This document shows positions 34,562 through 43,469 of a stretch of DNA of 64,000 bases, piece after piece (positions within the stretch are counted from its first letter, which is position 1; each line of letters opens with the position of its first letter). The notes below the pieces were generated by a model. It had not been told where the DNA came from and did no database searches. It saw only the letters and a program-made list of their open reading frames with translations. The stretch covers positions 74,884 to 138,883 of the forward strand of contig NZ_JAECZC010000102.1 in NCBI RefSeq assembly GCF_016056305.1, read 5' to 3'. The DNA comes from Amazonocrinis nigriterrae CENA67. GTDB lineage: Bacteria; Cyanobacteriota; Cyanobacteriia; Cyanobacteriales; Nostocaceae. Made by a program: the position numbers and the translations under genes.

Positions 34562-37500
34562 CTAATAGTCCTTTAACCTTGACCCAACACGATAACTCTT
34601 ACCCACGCTTTCAAATTCAACCACGCCACCGGCGCCGTTGTACCCCAGCACTGTGGCATCGCCGACGTTGGGCGAACGGTGCAGGCGTTGCACGGTTTTT
34701 TTCTTATCCTCAATTTTGATTTTGCCTGTAGTGGTTTCTTCGTAGTAGGTTCCGGCTAGATCCTCCATGAGCATTTCTTCAATTTCGCCGAGGGGTGCGA
34801 TCGCAATCTCCTCGTTCCTAAACCCTTCACGCAACATCCAGTACTGTTCGGCTTTGAGATTGGCATAGAGGTTATTTTCATCCGCAGCTTCACCCCAGTG
34901 TGTACCATCGCCTGGGTAATCACCCTCTAGTAACTTGGATAAAGCGCCAGAACCAACACCGATAATATCCACGTTGATCCGTCCCGGCTTTTCATCTATC
35001 ACCTTTGCGCCAAGGGCTGCTGCTCTACCGACATCCAAGCGATCGCCTTTGGTAGGTTGAGTCGCAGCTGCGTACAGCACGGGCCCCCGCCAGCTAGCTG
35101 TGGCGTGGTCATCTCCCCCATCTCCTACGTCTAAACCGTGTCGCCAGTGGTGATGTTCTGCTGCAAAGTCCCATTTTTGCGGGTCAGCGTCGTAACGAGC
35201 GCGCGCCTGGAGAAACCATGAGCGCGGGACGATAGATTGCTCACTATCAACTGGGAATAATCCCTCAACGCGGGATTGCCAAAATGCCGATGATTCGCCT
35301 TTTTTGCGGACTTTTTCAATCCAGGCAATTGAGATAGCGCCGGGGATAACATCGCGCTGACACCAGTCAGTCCACGCTGATTGTGGTAATACATCCCCTG
35401 TTACCGGGTCAACTATTGCAGCTGCGACATCTGGTTTTAGGCGATGAATGCCATCGGCGTGCTGCTCGTAAGCCCAAGCAACATTAATGTGACTCCAAGC
35501 TGAAATCCGGTTGTGTTGACGAGCGCAGGCTTTTTCAAAGGGAGTACCGCCGACTATGGGGTTGCCGATTCTTAGTCCTCGGTTATCGGAACCCGTTAAA
35601 CAGCTGGCAAAGCCGTCGTCAATTTCTTCGGTGATGCCGCACGCTTCATCTTGAATGAGTAGTAATTTTTCAGCGTGTTTGCCCTGGAAACTGTTGCTGT
35701 CGTAATTGCGGGCAGTGAAACCATAGGCGCGGGCAGACTCGGAAAACTTTAAAAATAGCTCTCCTCTCTCCCCACCTAGTTTTACTTTGTTCTTGTCGTA
35801 GAGCTTACGGACTTCTGACCAAAGTATTTGCTTGACTTGGGATTCAGTAGGAGCTGTGGAAATAGCAAGTCCACCAACAGCGAACACCCACCACAGAACA
35901 ACACAAGCGGAGATGAAACTATTGTGTTCCCAAAAGTTTGTCAAATAGTGATGATGTTCTGGCACTTCGATCGCTACTGTTAGATCGGGATTGTCTAGCT
36001 TGCGTATACTTTCAACCTTTTCCCAAATAGTGCCGCCAGGAGCATTCTGATTTCTCCATTTTGGAATTTTATCTGACTGGGCTTTTTTGGCTCTTTCCAC
36101 AACTGCTGCAACGGCGTCTTCTTTGCCAAAAATCCCTATCCGATCGGCAAATTTTAGCTGCATCTGACTAGAGTAAATTCCTAGACACCATGCATTGACT
36201 GTATTCCTTTGGGAAACGCTTGCAATTATTCCAAACCGTAATAGTAAGCGTTGCACCTGCTCAACCAATTCCCGCGAGACACTACAAAAACCAATCTCTG
36301 CCCTGCCTAATGTGCGTTTCCCGTGCGGTTTGCTTATACAAGCCCAGCCATCGGTTGCGAATAATCTCGATAAGAACAAGGCTAGTTGGTGCTTTGGAAG
36401 TTCAAAGATGGCATCTGGAATAACCTTTTCGTAGGAATCCTTGCCCATTAAACCATGTTGATTAAGCATGATTGTCACGGGATTGGGCTTTACTCCATTG
36501 CGTTTTGCTCCAACTTTAATACCTTGCTGTTCCTTCATTTGTCGGATAGCGTCAGCCTTCTGTGCTTCCAATAAGCTGATGTCCACGAATTGCGGATTGA
36601 TACCAGTTTCAGCGACTTTTAATTTTAAAATTTCTAACGCCCTATTTTGATTACCTCTGCCGGAACCTCTGATTCTCTCTAACGCTGACAACTTGAGGCA
36701 TTCGTCAAAAAGTTTGTATAACTCAAACTGAGAAATGCTTATATAGCCCTTGCCGTAAAAAGTTACTGGCTTGATACCCAGCATCCTCAGTCTTCCATAC
36801 AGGGTGTTATTTTCGTGTCCTATTAGTTGCTTTAGTCTGGATGTCGAGATGTGGCGATCGCACGAAAAGTCACCTTGCTCAAATAATCCGAATGTGAGCT
36901 TACCCTGTTTGGTGTGACGAGAGCCAATTGGATTAGTGATAGCATAGCCGTACTTGCTTCTGGGTATCAACACACAACCCATTGCTTCAACACACTGCCT
37001 CAATTCTTCTAGTATTTTGCCTTCTTTTTGTGTAAAGACTGGTGTCGGTGTCGTCAGTCCACCATCGCCAATGAGGTACGCCATGAGCTTGATTTCATGT
37101 TCCGGCAATTCCTTGTCACCAAAGATAGGTATTTCATTTGGGACTGCACAAAGTAGCGCGTGTTTTCTTCTTTGGTCTACTTTCCAGTCTTTAGGCGTGA
37201 ATTTTGATGTTTCGTAATTTGGGGGATGTGTTAGCCAAGCTTGCATCTGCTCTACTGTTGTCCAGCCCTTGGAATCGATTATTGGATGCCCACCGTCACG
37301 GCTCCATTTAATTGCTGTCCACAAAGGATGATTGCCATTTCTAATAATTCTTCTACCCGACTCTGTTGCGATCTCGTAGACAGGTTCCATCTTGTTCCAC
37401 TCAGCTTTGGCTTGAACGCTTGTTATACAACCATTGTCGAGTGTAAGGACTTGAAAATTTCGTCCTACCAAAAACTTTGCAGAAACTTCAAGACCGCTTG

Positions 37501-37774
37501 ACAAAAGGATTTTGTCGTTCTGAGCAACGCATTTACCAACACCGTGAGCAGCTTGGACATTTGTCTCTGCTCTATCTCTAACCGACTCTAGTATTTTGAC
37601 CTGCTCAGAAGTGACTGTTGAGATGCCCAGTATTTCACAAACAAATTCGACTGGCTTGGCAGCATACTGGACAAAAGGAACCGCATCGTCCTCAGCAGCT
37701 TGAAGCCCAAGCGCGATCGCACATTCTTCGGCATACTCCCGCCGCCGCTTGTCGGCTACGCTCTCTTTTCCCAC
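34562..37774 (-). CDS. terL: Large terminase (TerL) containing an intein
   Basis: 1070 codons; 533 aa after removal of the 537-residue intein (35921-37531), the normal TerL size. The host protein has the N-terminal ATPase P-loop HGVGK-S split by the intein, Walker B LLLIQDEA, and the nuclease domain with WRHGLDVGDGGDDH and INVDIIGVGSG. It cuts concatemers and pumps DNA into the head. The start ATG at 37774 overlaps the small terminase end. Splicing must occur before the ATPase can work, because the insertion lies inside the ATP-binding loop. Confidence 0.93.
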   Translation of the reverse strand: MGKESVADKRRREYAEECAIALGLQAAEDDAVPFVQYAAKPVEFVCEILGISTVTSEQVKILESVRDRAETNVQAAHGVGKCVAQNDKILLSSGLEVSAKFLVGRNFQVLTLDNGCITSVQAKAEWNKMEPVYEIATESGRRIIRNGNHPLWTAIKWSRDGGHPIIDSKGWTTVEQMQAWLTHPPNYETSKFTPKDWKVDQRRKHALLCAVPNEIPIFGDKELPEHEIKLMAYLIGDGGLTTPTPVFTQKEGKILEELRQCVEAMGCVLIPRSKYGYAITNPIGSRHTKQGKLTFGLFEQGDFSCDRHISTSRLKQLIGHENNTLYGRLRMLGIKPVTFYGKGYISISQFELYKLFDECLKLSALERIRGSGRGNQNRALEILKLKVAETGINPQFVDISLLEAQKADAIRQMKEQQGIKVGAKRNGVKPNPVTIMLNQHGLMGKDSYEKVIPDAIFELPKHQLALFLSRLFATDGWACISKPHGKRTLGRAEIGFCSVSRELVEQVQRLLLRFGIIASVSQRNTVNAWCLGIYSSQMQLKFADRIGIFGKEDAVAAVVERAKKAQSDKIPKWRNQNAPGGTIWEKVESIRKLDNPDLTVAIEVPEHHHYLTNFWEHNSFISACVVLWWVFAVGGLAISTAPTESQVKQILWSEVRKLYDKNKVKLGGERGELFLKFSESARAYGFTARNYDSNSFQGKHAEKLLLIQDEACGITEEIDDGFASCLTGSDNRGLRIGNPIVGGTPFEKACARQHNRISAWSHINVAWAYEQHADGIHRLKPDVAAAIVDPVTGDVLPQSAWTDWCQRDVIPGAISIAWIEKVRKKGESSAFWQSRVEGLFPVDSEQSIVPRSWFLQARARYDADPQKWDFAAEHHHWRHGLDVGDGGDDHATASWRGPVLYAAATQPTKGDRLDVGRAAALGAKVIDEKPGRINVDIIGVGSGALSKLLEGDYPGDGTHWGEAADENNLYANLKAEQYWMLREGFRNEEIAIAPLGEIEEMLMEDLAGTYYEETTTGKIKIEDKKKTVQRLHRSPNVGDATVLGYNGAGGVVEFESVGKSYRVGSRLKDY
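35921..37531 (-). other. Intein with LAGLIDADG homing endonuclease, inside TerL Walker A
   Basis: 537 codons. It begins with Cys1 (CVAQNDKIL) after host Lys81 and ends ...HHHYLTNFWEHN before host Ser+1. Block B has GNHPLW, and the endonuclease motifs are LMAYLIGDGGL (intein residues ~149-159) and FLSRLFATDGW. Terminal His-Asn and a Ser +1 nucleophile are splicing-competent. No internal stop or frameshift is seen, so both splicing and homing domains look intact. Confidence 0.92.
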
Positions 37775-38226
37775 TTGTCTTTCAGCGCGTGAATAAAGTC
37801 TGTTGGGGAGATGCCAAGAGAAATCGCCATGTCAGCCAAGTCAGCAGCAGTCTTGGGAACGAGTTTGTTACGCAATTCAATTAATCGACACAATCCCGTG
37901 GCGATTCCGCCAATGCCGCGAGTGTCTTCTGCCCCACCACTAAGGATTGCTGAGAGGGATGCGATCGCATCATTGATAATTTCCACCTCGTCCATTTCTT
38001 GAGGTTGTCGGCGACGAGGGAGCAGGGGAGCAGGGGTAGCAATAACTGGAGGTGGTGTGATGGACTTGGCTTTTTTTAGCTCCTTCCACTTCTCGGAGGC
38101 AGCCTTGGCTTCAATAGTGCTTTTGCCAATTCCAAAACGTAAAGCTAAGGAAGCGTAAGTTTCACCGCCCGCCAGATAAACGTTTTTAATCTCCTCCCAA
38201 ACCTTATCGTCAATCTCTTTGGGCAT
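37756..38226 (-). CDS. terS: Small terminase subunit (TerS)
   Basis: 156 aa. An N-terminal HTH (AGGETYASLALRFGIGKSTIEAKAASEKW), a Pro-rich linker (PPPVIATPAPLLPRRR) and a helical oligomer region, then a C-terminal ISLGISPTDFIHAL segment. It overlaps TerL by 19 bases. It recognises the packaging site; CCCTAAA repeats just upstream (38229-38310) could be part of that site (inference). Confidence 0.85.
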   Translation of the reverse strand: MPKEIDDKVWEEIKNVYLAGGETYASLALRFGIGKSTIEAKAASEKWKELKKAKSITPPPVIATPAPLLPRRRQPQEMDEVEIINDAIASLSAILSGGAEDTRGIGGIATGLCRLIELRNKLVPKTAADLADMAISLGISPTDFIHALKDKWEKRA

Positions 38227-38228
38227 TA

Positions 38229-38310
38229 CCCTAAAACCCTAAACTCAAACCCTAAAACACTCAACTTGTTCTTCTAGAGTTCCCTTGAAGTAAGGATTCA
38301 GGGTTTAGGG
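38229..38310. repeat. CCCTAAA repeats upstream of terS
   Basis: Three direct copies (38229-38235, 38237-38243, 38250-38256) and one inverted copy (38304-38310). They lie in the 100-base gap before the small terminase start. They are candidates for a packaging or regulatory site; nothing else is seen in the gap. Confidence 0.5.
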
Positions 38311-38327
38311 CAAAGCTAGAAAGTTGC

Positions 38328-39200
38328 TTATTGTATTGCTCCCACCCAATCAGTAAGCGCAAATATCTCTGTCAAATCCACGATCATAAGGTGGATCATT
38401 CGCCTGTACTGCTCATCCTCTTCTTCCATTGTGGGCTTGTCACCAACTTGAAGGAGCTTGAGATTGTCTTTGCGGAAAATCATTCTGTAAAAAGCCAGTT
38501 CAAATATCTCGGCTGCGATCGCTCTAGCTGCACGAGTCTTGAGAAACGCGATCGCCTCGGAAACTAACATTATCTGTATATCAGTATCAACTGTTTTCAG
38601 CCAGTCTAAAAATTTGTGCTGAACTTCTTGAGATGCCATACTTACATCGAAGCGAGATAAAGGATTTTCTTCTGATTTGAGGTTTTCTAAAATCATTCTC
38701 GCGCCACCTTGAAAGGTGGCTAAATCATATACCACATCCCAAAAGCTATCTATTACCTGCTTTTCAGCTTTTTTTGTGGTTTTGTTATCAAGTTTATTTA
38801 TTTGCTTAAAAACTCTAAAAAAGCATCCTCTCATCTCTTTTTTGTCATAGCCAATGATCTCCAAGAATCGAGAATTATAAACTTTTAGCCTTTGTTCTCG
38901 GTTAATCGATTGGAATTTATTTATATAACTTTGATTTATTTGATTATTGAAATTAATACATGATTCATCTGCAAGTCCTTTGAAGTGAGCAAAGGATGGA
39001 CTAATTTCGGCACTTTTTACTAATACTATTTGCTTTGATTTCGGAGCCAGTCTAGCGTGTTCGGTGCGCTTAGTAGCGCCAATTAAGTAAACTGGCTCAC
39101 CGCATTTTGGGCATCTTAATTGCCAATTTGCGTAATCACGATAACTGCAATCAACAGCATCAATAATGATGCCATACAGAAGACTCTTAGCGTACCGCAT
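38328..39200 (-). CDS. Zinc-ribbon (CoiA-like N-terminus) protein, unknown
   Basis: 290 aa. The N-terminus has a Cys pair (LRCPKCGEPVYLIG) followed by ISPSFAHFKG and a distant Cys, a pattern like CoiA-type zinc ribbons. The remaining ~200 residues are helical with no signature. It overlaps the next gene by 14 bases and lies just upstream of terS. Confidence 0.6.
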   Translation of the reverse strand: MRYAKSLLYGIIIDAVDCSYRDYANWQLRCPKCGEPVYLIGATKRTEHARLAPKSKQIVLVKSAEISPSFAHFKGLADESCINFNNQINQSYINKFQSINREQRLKVYNSRFLEIIGYDKKEMRGCFFRVFKQINKLDNKTTKKAEKQVIDSFWDVVYDLATFQGGARMILENLKSEENPLSRFDVSMASQEVQHKFLDWLKTVDTDIQIMLVSEAIAFLKTRAARAIAAEIFELAFYRMIFRKDNLKLLQVGDKPTMEEEDEQYRRMIHLMIVDLTEIFALTDWVGAIQ

Positions 39201-39453
39201 GATTATCAGCTGGACAAGACAATCCCTGGACTAACATAGCGATAATTATCTCCTGATTAATCTTTTCCTCCAAGCACTCACCCAATTCCCCAAGGTGCGA
39301 TCGCCCGCCAATTTCCCCCCACCTTTGGCGGAACAAACGCACATCTAGCAATAAACGAATCAAGCAAGAGACTTCGCTATCTAAGGCGCTGAACTCTTGC
39401 AAGAGATGAGCTAAGCACTCATCACTTAATGAGTGTAAATAAATACTTGACAT
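39187..39453 (-). CDS. Small helical protein, unknown
   Basis: 88 aa, helix-rich (SDECLAHLLQEFSALDSEVSCLIRLLLDVRLFRQRWG, GECLEEKINQEIIIAMLVQG). Start ATG at 39453; the end overlaps the zinc-ribbon gene, so they are one transcription unit. Function unknown. Confidence 0.6.
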   Translation of the reverse strand: MSSIYLHSLSDECLAHLLQEFSALDSEVSCLIRLLLDVRLFRQRWGEIGGRSHLGELGECLEEKINQEIIIAMLVQGLSCPADNHAVR

Positions 39454-39645
39454 TAGTTTTTAAAATATTTTCTTAATACTTTTTTAACAATCTCTACGCT
39501 TGATGTAGAGAGTAGAAATACAATAGCACTCAAGAAAATTATTGCGTAGAAATACACAGTTTATTCAAAATATCTTTACTTATAGATTGACTGATATCAC
39601 CTAAAGTCCGAAAATACTTTCGATGGTCTTCGGGGGTCTTCGGGG

Positions 39646-40176
39646 GTGGATAAAAAGCAAGCTGCTGAATTTTTGGGTGTCTCGACGCGCACCATTGAAA
39701 ATTACGCCAAGGAAGGAAAGATAAGTGTTACTTATATTCCAGACAAAAATGGTAAGCGGGCTGAATATAAGGAATCAGAGCTTCAACGCCTAAAGGAAGA
39801 ATTGCAAACGCCGATACATCGCTCAGTTGTTGCCCCGAACGGTATTGAAATAGCTGATTCGGAGGTGTTTGGGGGTCTAGCTAAGCTGCCATCGACAAGG
39901 ATAGCGGAGCTATTAGAAGCGATTAGCCAAGCTCAAGGGGTGGCGCTGCTGTGGAATAAGCTAGTCTGGGATTTGGATGAAGCCGCCACTGCTAGCGGAT
40001 ATTCGCGTTACAGACTGCGGAGCGCGATCGCACTTGGGGCGCTCAAAGCCAAGAAGGTGGGTAGGGGCTGGAAGGTTCGTCCCCAGGACTTGCGAGAGTA
40101 TACTAATTGGTTATTTGGTGATGATAATGAAGAAGCAGATCAAAATCGCAACCGAATGGCAGGAATACGGAACTAA
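39646..40176 (+). CDS. DNA-binding protein with two HTH motifs
   Basis: 176 aa, start GTG at 39646 after a repeated TCTTCGGGGG. N-terminal MerR/excisionase-like HTH (KKQAAEFLGVSTRTIENYAKEGKISVTY) and a second one near residue ~125 (DLDEAATASGYSRYRLRSAIALGALKAKKVGRGWKV). It is divergent from the 39453 gene. Possible transcription regulator for packaging or head genes. Confidence 0.72.
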   Translation: MDKKQAAEFLGVSTRTIENYAKEGKISVTYIPDKNGKRAEYKESELQRLKEELQTPIHRSVVAPNGIEIADSEVFGGLAKLPSTRIAELLEAISQAQGVALLWNKLVWDLDEAATASGYSRYRLRSAIALGALKAKKVGRGWKVRPQDLREYTNWLFGDDNEEADQNRNRMAGIRN

Positions 40177-40374
40177 GGTACTCCCCCCCCCAACTGCTCC
40201 CAGATTCAACTGCAAGAAACAAGACGCGCATTCTACGCCGGCGTTGTTTCCGCGCTGCACATTATGAGTAAAATTGGCGAAGATGACTGCACAGAGGAAG
40301 AGGGAGCAACGATTCTAGAAGGATTACAGCAAGAGTGTGAGCAATTCTTTTCTCAGATTGGAACAAGGTATTAG
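40127..40374 (+). pseudogene. Small phage protein broken at a C9 tract
   Basis: From ATG at 40127 (overlapping the upstream 3' end) it reads MKKQIKIATEWQEYGTKVLPPP, then after a one-base shift at the run of nine C (40183-40191) continues NCSQIQLQETRRAFYAGVVSALHIMSK ... CEQFFSQIGTRY. The two parts together resemble a known small phage family (a TRRAFYAG-type core). One extra C would restore an 83-codon frame. It could be a real frameshift, a phase-variable tract or a sequencing error. Confidence 0.55.
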
Positions 40375-40395
40375 CTGAAATTACAATTTTCTCGA

Positions 40396-41247
40396 TTAAA
40401 AGCCTAAATACTTACTGCTAGAATCTTCCGGGTTGCTCTCTAGATAAACATTAGTCACACTAATGTTGCTGTGGCCCAAAGTATCCCGCACCAGATGAAT
40501 TGGCGCTCCTTTGGTTAAGGAATGTTGTGCGTGTGCGTGGCGTAGCCAGTGGCAGCTGATCTTGGGGTCGAGGTTGGCTAATTTTGCAGCTTCTTTGATA
40601 ATCAAATGCACCATTGTGCGGTCGATTTTTTTGTCCCTGACCGATAAGAATACTGGGGTGTCAGATAAGTAGTCGGCCCTTAGTGCTTCTACCTCCATCC
40701 AAACTGATAACGGCACTAAGACTACTCGTTGCTTATCACCTTTGCCTAAAATTGAAACTTGAACTTCTCCTGAATCGCGCTCAACAAAATCGCACCACCT
40801 CAAATTACAGACTTCACTGACTCGCATACCAGTAGCATAAAGAAGCTTAAGTAGAGCGCGATCACGTGCCGACAGTTCAGGATGATTGATTAATTTCAGT
40901 ACCTCTATCTGCTTCAGTATCCTGCCAGATAAAAGACGGTTTCCCTTGGGAATGCGAAGCGCGGCGGCGACATTGAAGCGAGTGTAGTTGAGCTTGGTGG
41001 CGAAGGTAAAAAGCGATTTGATGGCGTTGAGTTTGCGGCGGATGGAAGAGGGCTTTAAATCCTGTTCGTCAAGACTGGTACTGTAAGCTTGCAATTCCTC
41101 CAGCGTGACTTGCTGCAAGGGTTTGCCTACAAATTCAAAAAAATTATCCACATCCCGCCTGTAAGCTTCTTGGGTGGAGTCTGGGCGGTTGTGCAACCAC
41201 ATTTCGATGAGGGTTTGGTCGGGATTTTGTTTACTGAGTTTGCCCAA
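40396..41247 (-). CDS. Tyrosine recombinase, XerC/D-like
   Basis: 283 aa, full length. Catalytic residues are visible: Arg in ATGMRVSEV, HWLRHAHA (His-Leu-Arg-His), GHSN and the Tyr in SVTNVYLES. The N-terminal SAM-like domain is normal. It differs in type from the larger integrase at 61057 and, on a phage or plasmid, could resolve dimers or act as a second site-specific recombinase. No att-like site was noticed beside it. Confidence 0.92.
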   Translation of the reverse strand: MGKLSKQNPDQTLIEMWLHNRPDSTQEAYRRDVDNFFEFVGKPLQQVTLEELQAYSTSLDEQDLKPSSIRRKLNAIKSLFTFATKLNYTRFNVAAALRIPKGNRLLSGRILKQIEVLKLINHPELSARDRALLKLLYATGMRVSEVCNLRWCDFVERDSGEVQVSILGKGDKQRVVLVPLSVWMEVEALRADYLSDTPVFLSVRDKKIDRTMVHLIIKEAAKLANLDPKISCHWLRHAHAQHSLTKGAPIHLVRDTLGHSNISVTNVYLESNPEDSSSKYLGF

Positions 41248-41393
41248 AGGATTGTAAAACTGAGCCTACAGCCCTAGATTTCCCGGACTTGAAACCCTTG
41301 ATTTTGCCACCATTCGACATAAGTGCAGTTATGTTTTTATGTTTTAAGTTATAACTAACAAATTAGATGACACTAGCATTAAACTCATAGGTC

Positions 41394-41425
41394 AAAAGCG
41401 CCATTTCACCGTATGTGGCGCTTTT
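41394..41425. terminator. Terminator hairpin
   Basis: AAAAGCGCCA (41394-41403) pairs with TGGCGCTTTT (41416-41425), with further T following. It lies between the XerC/D-like recombinase (minus) and a plus-strand membrane-protein gene. Confidence 0.7.
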
Positions 41426-41466
41426 TTATTGGGAACCCTAGCGAGGTAGTTTTCCCTTGTACAACG

Positions 41467-41742
41467 ATGACTTCACCCCCAACCCCGAAAGAAGATTCGC
41501 GTATTGGCAAGGGATACTCATATCTATTTGCCAGCGTCCTAACTGCCTTACTTGTAGGGCAAACGATAGATATTTCTTTTAAAACTGATAAATCTGGCGA
41601 CTTTGCGATCACGCTCCAAACTCGTGAAATTAATCTGCAAATCTTCTACCCGTGCGTCGGGTTGATTGCTGGAATTTTAGGGCTTCCCACAGATGCGATC
41701 GCGCTATCACTAGGTAAATTTTTATCTAAGGGACGTGAATAA
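41467..41742 (+). CDS. Small membrane protein, possible holin
   Basis: 91 aa from ATG at 41467 (MTSPPTPKEDSRI). The upstream extension to 41413 reads through the terminator. Two hydrophobic segments: SYLFASVLTALLVGQTI and IFYPCVGLIAGILGLPTDAIALSL. It is the first of two overlapping genes ending in TAATG and sits near a sigma factor and an endolysin gene, so a holin-like role is possible but unproven. Confidence 0.55.
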   Translation: MTSPPTPKEDSRIGKGYSYLFASVLTALLVGQTIDISFKTDKSGDFAITLQTREINLQIFYPCVGLIAGILGLPTDAIALSLGKFLSKGRE

Positions 41743-42343
41743 TGTGGGATGGCTTAGACAGCTACAGCGCTGGATTCGACGCTTATTCACAAAATCTAGA
41801 AAGCAACACGCACCTACAATCCTCAAGCGGTGGTATGGAAAAAATTGTGCTGTATTGCGACTTGAAAGAACAACCGCAGGTGGAATCGCCACCTACAGAG
41901 TTGTTTCTATTTATGGACGCGACTATCTCATCACACTCGACTATTTACCCGATCTACACGGCGAAGTGGTTGGCGAATTCAACGGCATCATTATCAAACT
42001 TGGATCACTGGATTATCCATCTAATCCTGCGACTCATCGCTTTGCAGTCTTTCGCCTGGGGAGCAATGGCAGCAGTTGTCCTGTTGGGGTTTGGGATGTG
42101 GACTTGGAAGGATTTACACCCAAGTACTCGCTACGAGAACTTGCACCGCGCCGCGCTGTGGCAGGTGTCGCCCTACAATGCCTCAAAATTCCCAACAGCA
42201 GTAAAACTCCATCGCTAAGCTGGGAAAGCCAGATGGGGCGTGTAGACTGGTTGGGATTGCTTGAAGAAAAAATCAGGGCGGAATTATCAAATCCAAATCA
42301 TAGTCTGAGAGCTTGCGTAATCACAGGTGGAAATCTAGCCTAA
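41735..42343 (+). CDS. Protein of unknown function (overlapped by a hydrophobic ORF)
   Basis: 202 aa from GTG at 41735. Codon use and residue mix look like a real, soluble beta-rich protein (TAGGIATYRVVSIYGRDY, GEVVGEFNGIIIKLGSLD, HRFAVFRLGSNGSSCPVGVW). A second frame from ATG at 41742 (158 codons, hydrophobic segment HLILRLIALQSFAWGAMAAV) is fully overlapping and has the stronger TAATG coupling. Only one of them, or both, may be translated. Confidence 0.55.
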   Translation: MNNVGWLRQLQRWIRRLFTKSRKQHAPTILKRWYGKNCAVLRLERTTAGGIATYRVVSIYGRDYLITLDYLPDLHGEVVGEFNGIIIKLGSLDYPSNPATHRFAVFRLGSNGSSCPVGVWDVDLEGFTPKYSLRELAPRRAVAGVALQCLKIPNSSKTPSLSWESQMGRVDWLGLLEEKIRAELSNPNHSLRACVITGGNLA

Positions 42344-42397
42344 AGCTTACATTCACCACCATGAAACTTCCTCACTTACTACTCGCGATCGCCATTC

Positions 42398-43246
42398 TCA
42401 AGCAGCAGCAAGCTGACCAAATAGCCAATCGTGAAACCAAGCCTTCGAGTCGGTAGGCAATAAGTAACCTACTGATAATTCAAAATTCCCTAACTCTTCA
42501 GACTCAGAAGCGATTTGCACCGCTTCATCCAAATCGCAAATATCCAATCGTGCCAACTCCTCCATGCCCTGCCACAACAGGGCATTTGTTTGAGCTTGGG
42601 TCAACTTCAACAATTTCTGTACTTCCTTGGGCTGCTTGCCTTGCAGATATACCAGATTAATTGCTGGGTTGTCCAGAGATGCGATCGCGTCTTTGAGCTT
42701 CTCTAGTATCTCTTCACTTCTGTTTTGAGGCGATTCACAGCCAACTAGAGTATCGCCCAGCGTCAAATCGTCTGTGTCGTCGAGTTTGGAATCCAAGCTC
42801 CAGATATATTTTTGGCTTTGAGAAGCTGCTTGAGCTTCTTTAACCTCAGCTTTGCTAATACCCAAAAATAATGCCACTTCTGCGTCACTAGGGTGGCGGC
42901 TTAGTTCATTAGATAGGGTGTTTCGTGCCTTCTTGATGTGGCTATTCATCTCATGCAAACCGCGTGGGATGCGTACTGGGGATGCCTTATCTCGCAAAAA
43001 GTGTTGGATTTCGCCTTTGATATAGGGTAGGGCAAATGAGGTGAAATATTTTTGATTGGGATTGTAGCGTTCCACTGCCTTAATCAAGCCCATTGTCGCC
43101 AGTTCAAACAAATCTTGGTAGCCAATATTACAGCTATCTTTCATGCGATGCGCCACTTTCCGCGCTAGCCCGATATTGAGTTCTACTAATAGGTTACGCA
43201 GCGTCAGATTGCGAGTTTCGTAAAACAGTTCAAATATCTCTTTCAT
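42398..43246 (-). CDS. Sigma-70 family RNA polymerase sigma factor (SigF/FliA-like)
   Basis: 282 aa. Region 2 is clear (LARKVAHRMKDSCNIGYQDLFELATMGLIKAVERYNPNQKYFTSFALPYIKGEIQHFLRDK), region 3 follows (EVALFLGISKAEVKEAQAA) and region 4 is divergent (VQKLLKLTQAQTNALL). A factor of this type encoded by the phage would direct host polymerase to phage late promoters. It is transcribed opposite to the small membrane-protein pair and towards them. Confidence 0.88.
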   Translation of the reverse strand: MKEIFELFYETRNLTLRNLLVELNIGLARKVAHRMKDSCNIGYQDLFELATMGLIKAVERYNPNQKYFTSFALPYIKGEIQHFLRDKASPVRIPRGLHEMNSHIKKARNTLSNELSRHPSDAEVALFLGISKAEVKEAQAASQSQKYIWSLDSKLDDTDDLTLGDTLVGCESPQNRSEEILEKLKDAIASLDNPAINLVYLQGKQPKEVQKLLKLTQAQTNALLWQGMEELARLDICDLDEAVQIASESEELGNFELSVGYLLPTDSKAWFHDWLFGQLAAA

Positions 43247-43359
43247 GTTCCCACCCCCAGCTATTAGTCCGTTATGGCGTATCGATAAAGACTGGGTTAA
43301 GGATACAAGTACTGAGTTTACAAAAACTTTAAATTTATTGGGTTAGAGGAAAATACTGG

Positions 43360-43395
43360 GAATGGGGAATGGGTAATGGGTAATGGGCATTTAGT
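43360..43395. repeat. Short tandem repeats (GGGTAAT)
   Basis: Imperfect heptamers between the sigma-factor and endolysin genes. Confidence 0.7.
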
Positions 43396-43440
43396 TACTT
43401 CTCCCTCATCTCCCCACCCCCATCCCCCATTTCCCCTGCC

Positions 43441-43467
43441 TCTATCTGGCGGAATCCGCCAGATAGA
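43441..43467. repeat. Dispersed palindrome, copy 5
   Basis: TCTATCTGGCGGA, A, TCCGCCAGATAGA. It ends three bases from the stop codon of the endolysin gene. Confidence 0.95.
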
Positions 43468-43469
43468 AC

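Noticed and set aside
41742-42218. 158-codon hydrophobic frame as the main gene
   Set aside because: Kept only as an alternative; the GTG frame has the more natural residue composition.
42361-42456. 31-codon plus-strand frame MKLPHLLLAIAIL
   Set aside because: Too short and overlaps the sigma-factor end; no supporting context beyond a hydrophobic start.
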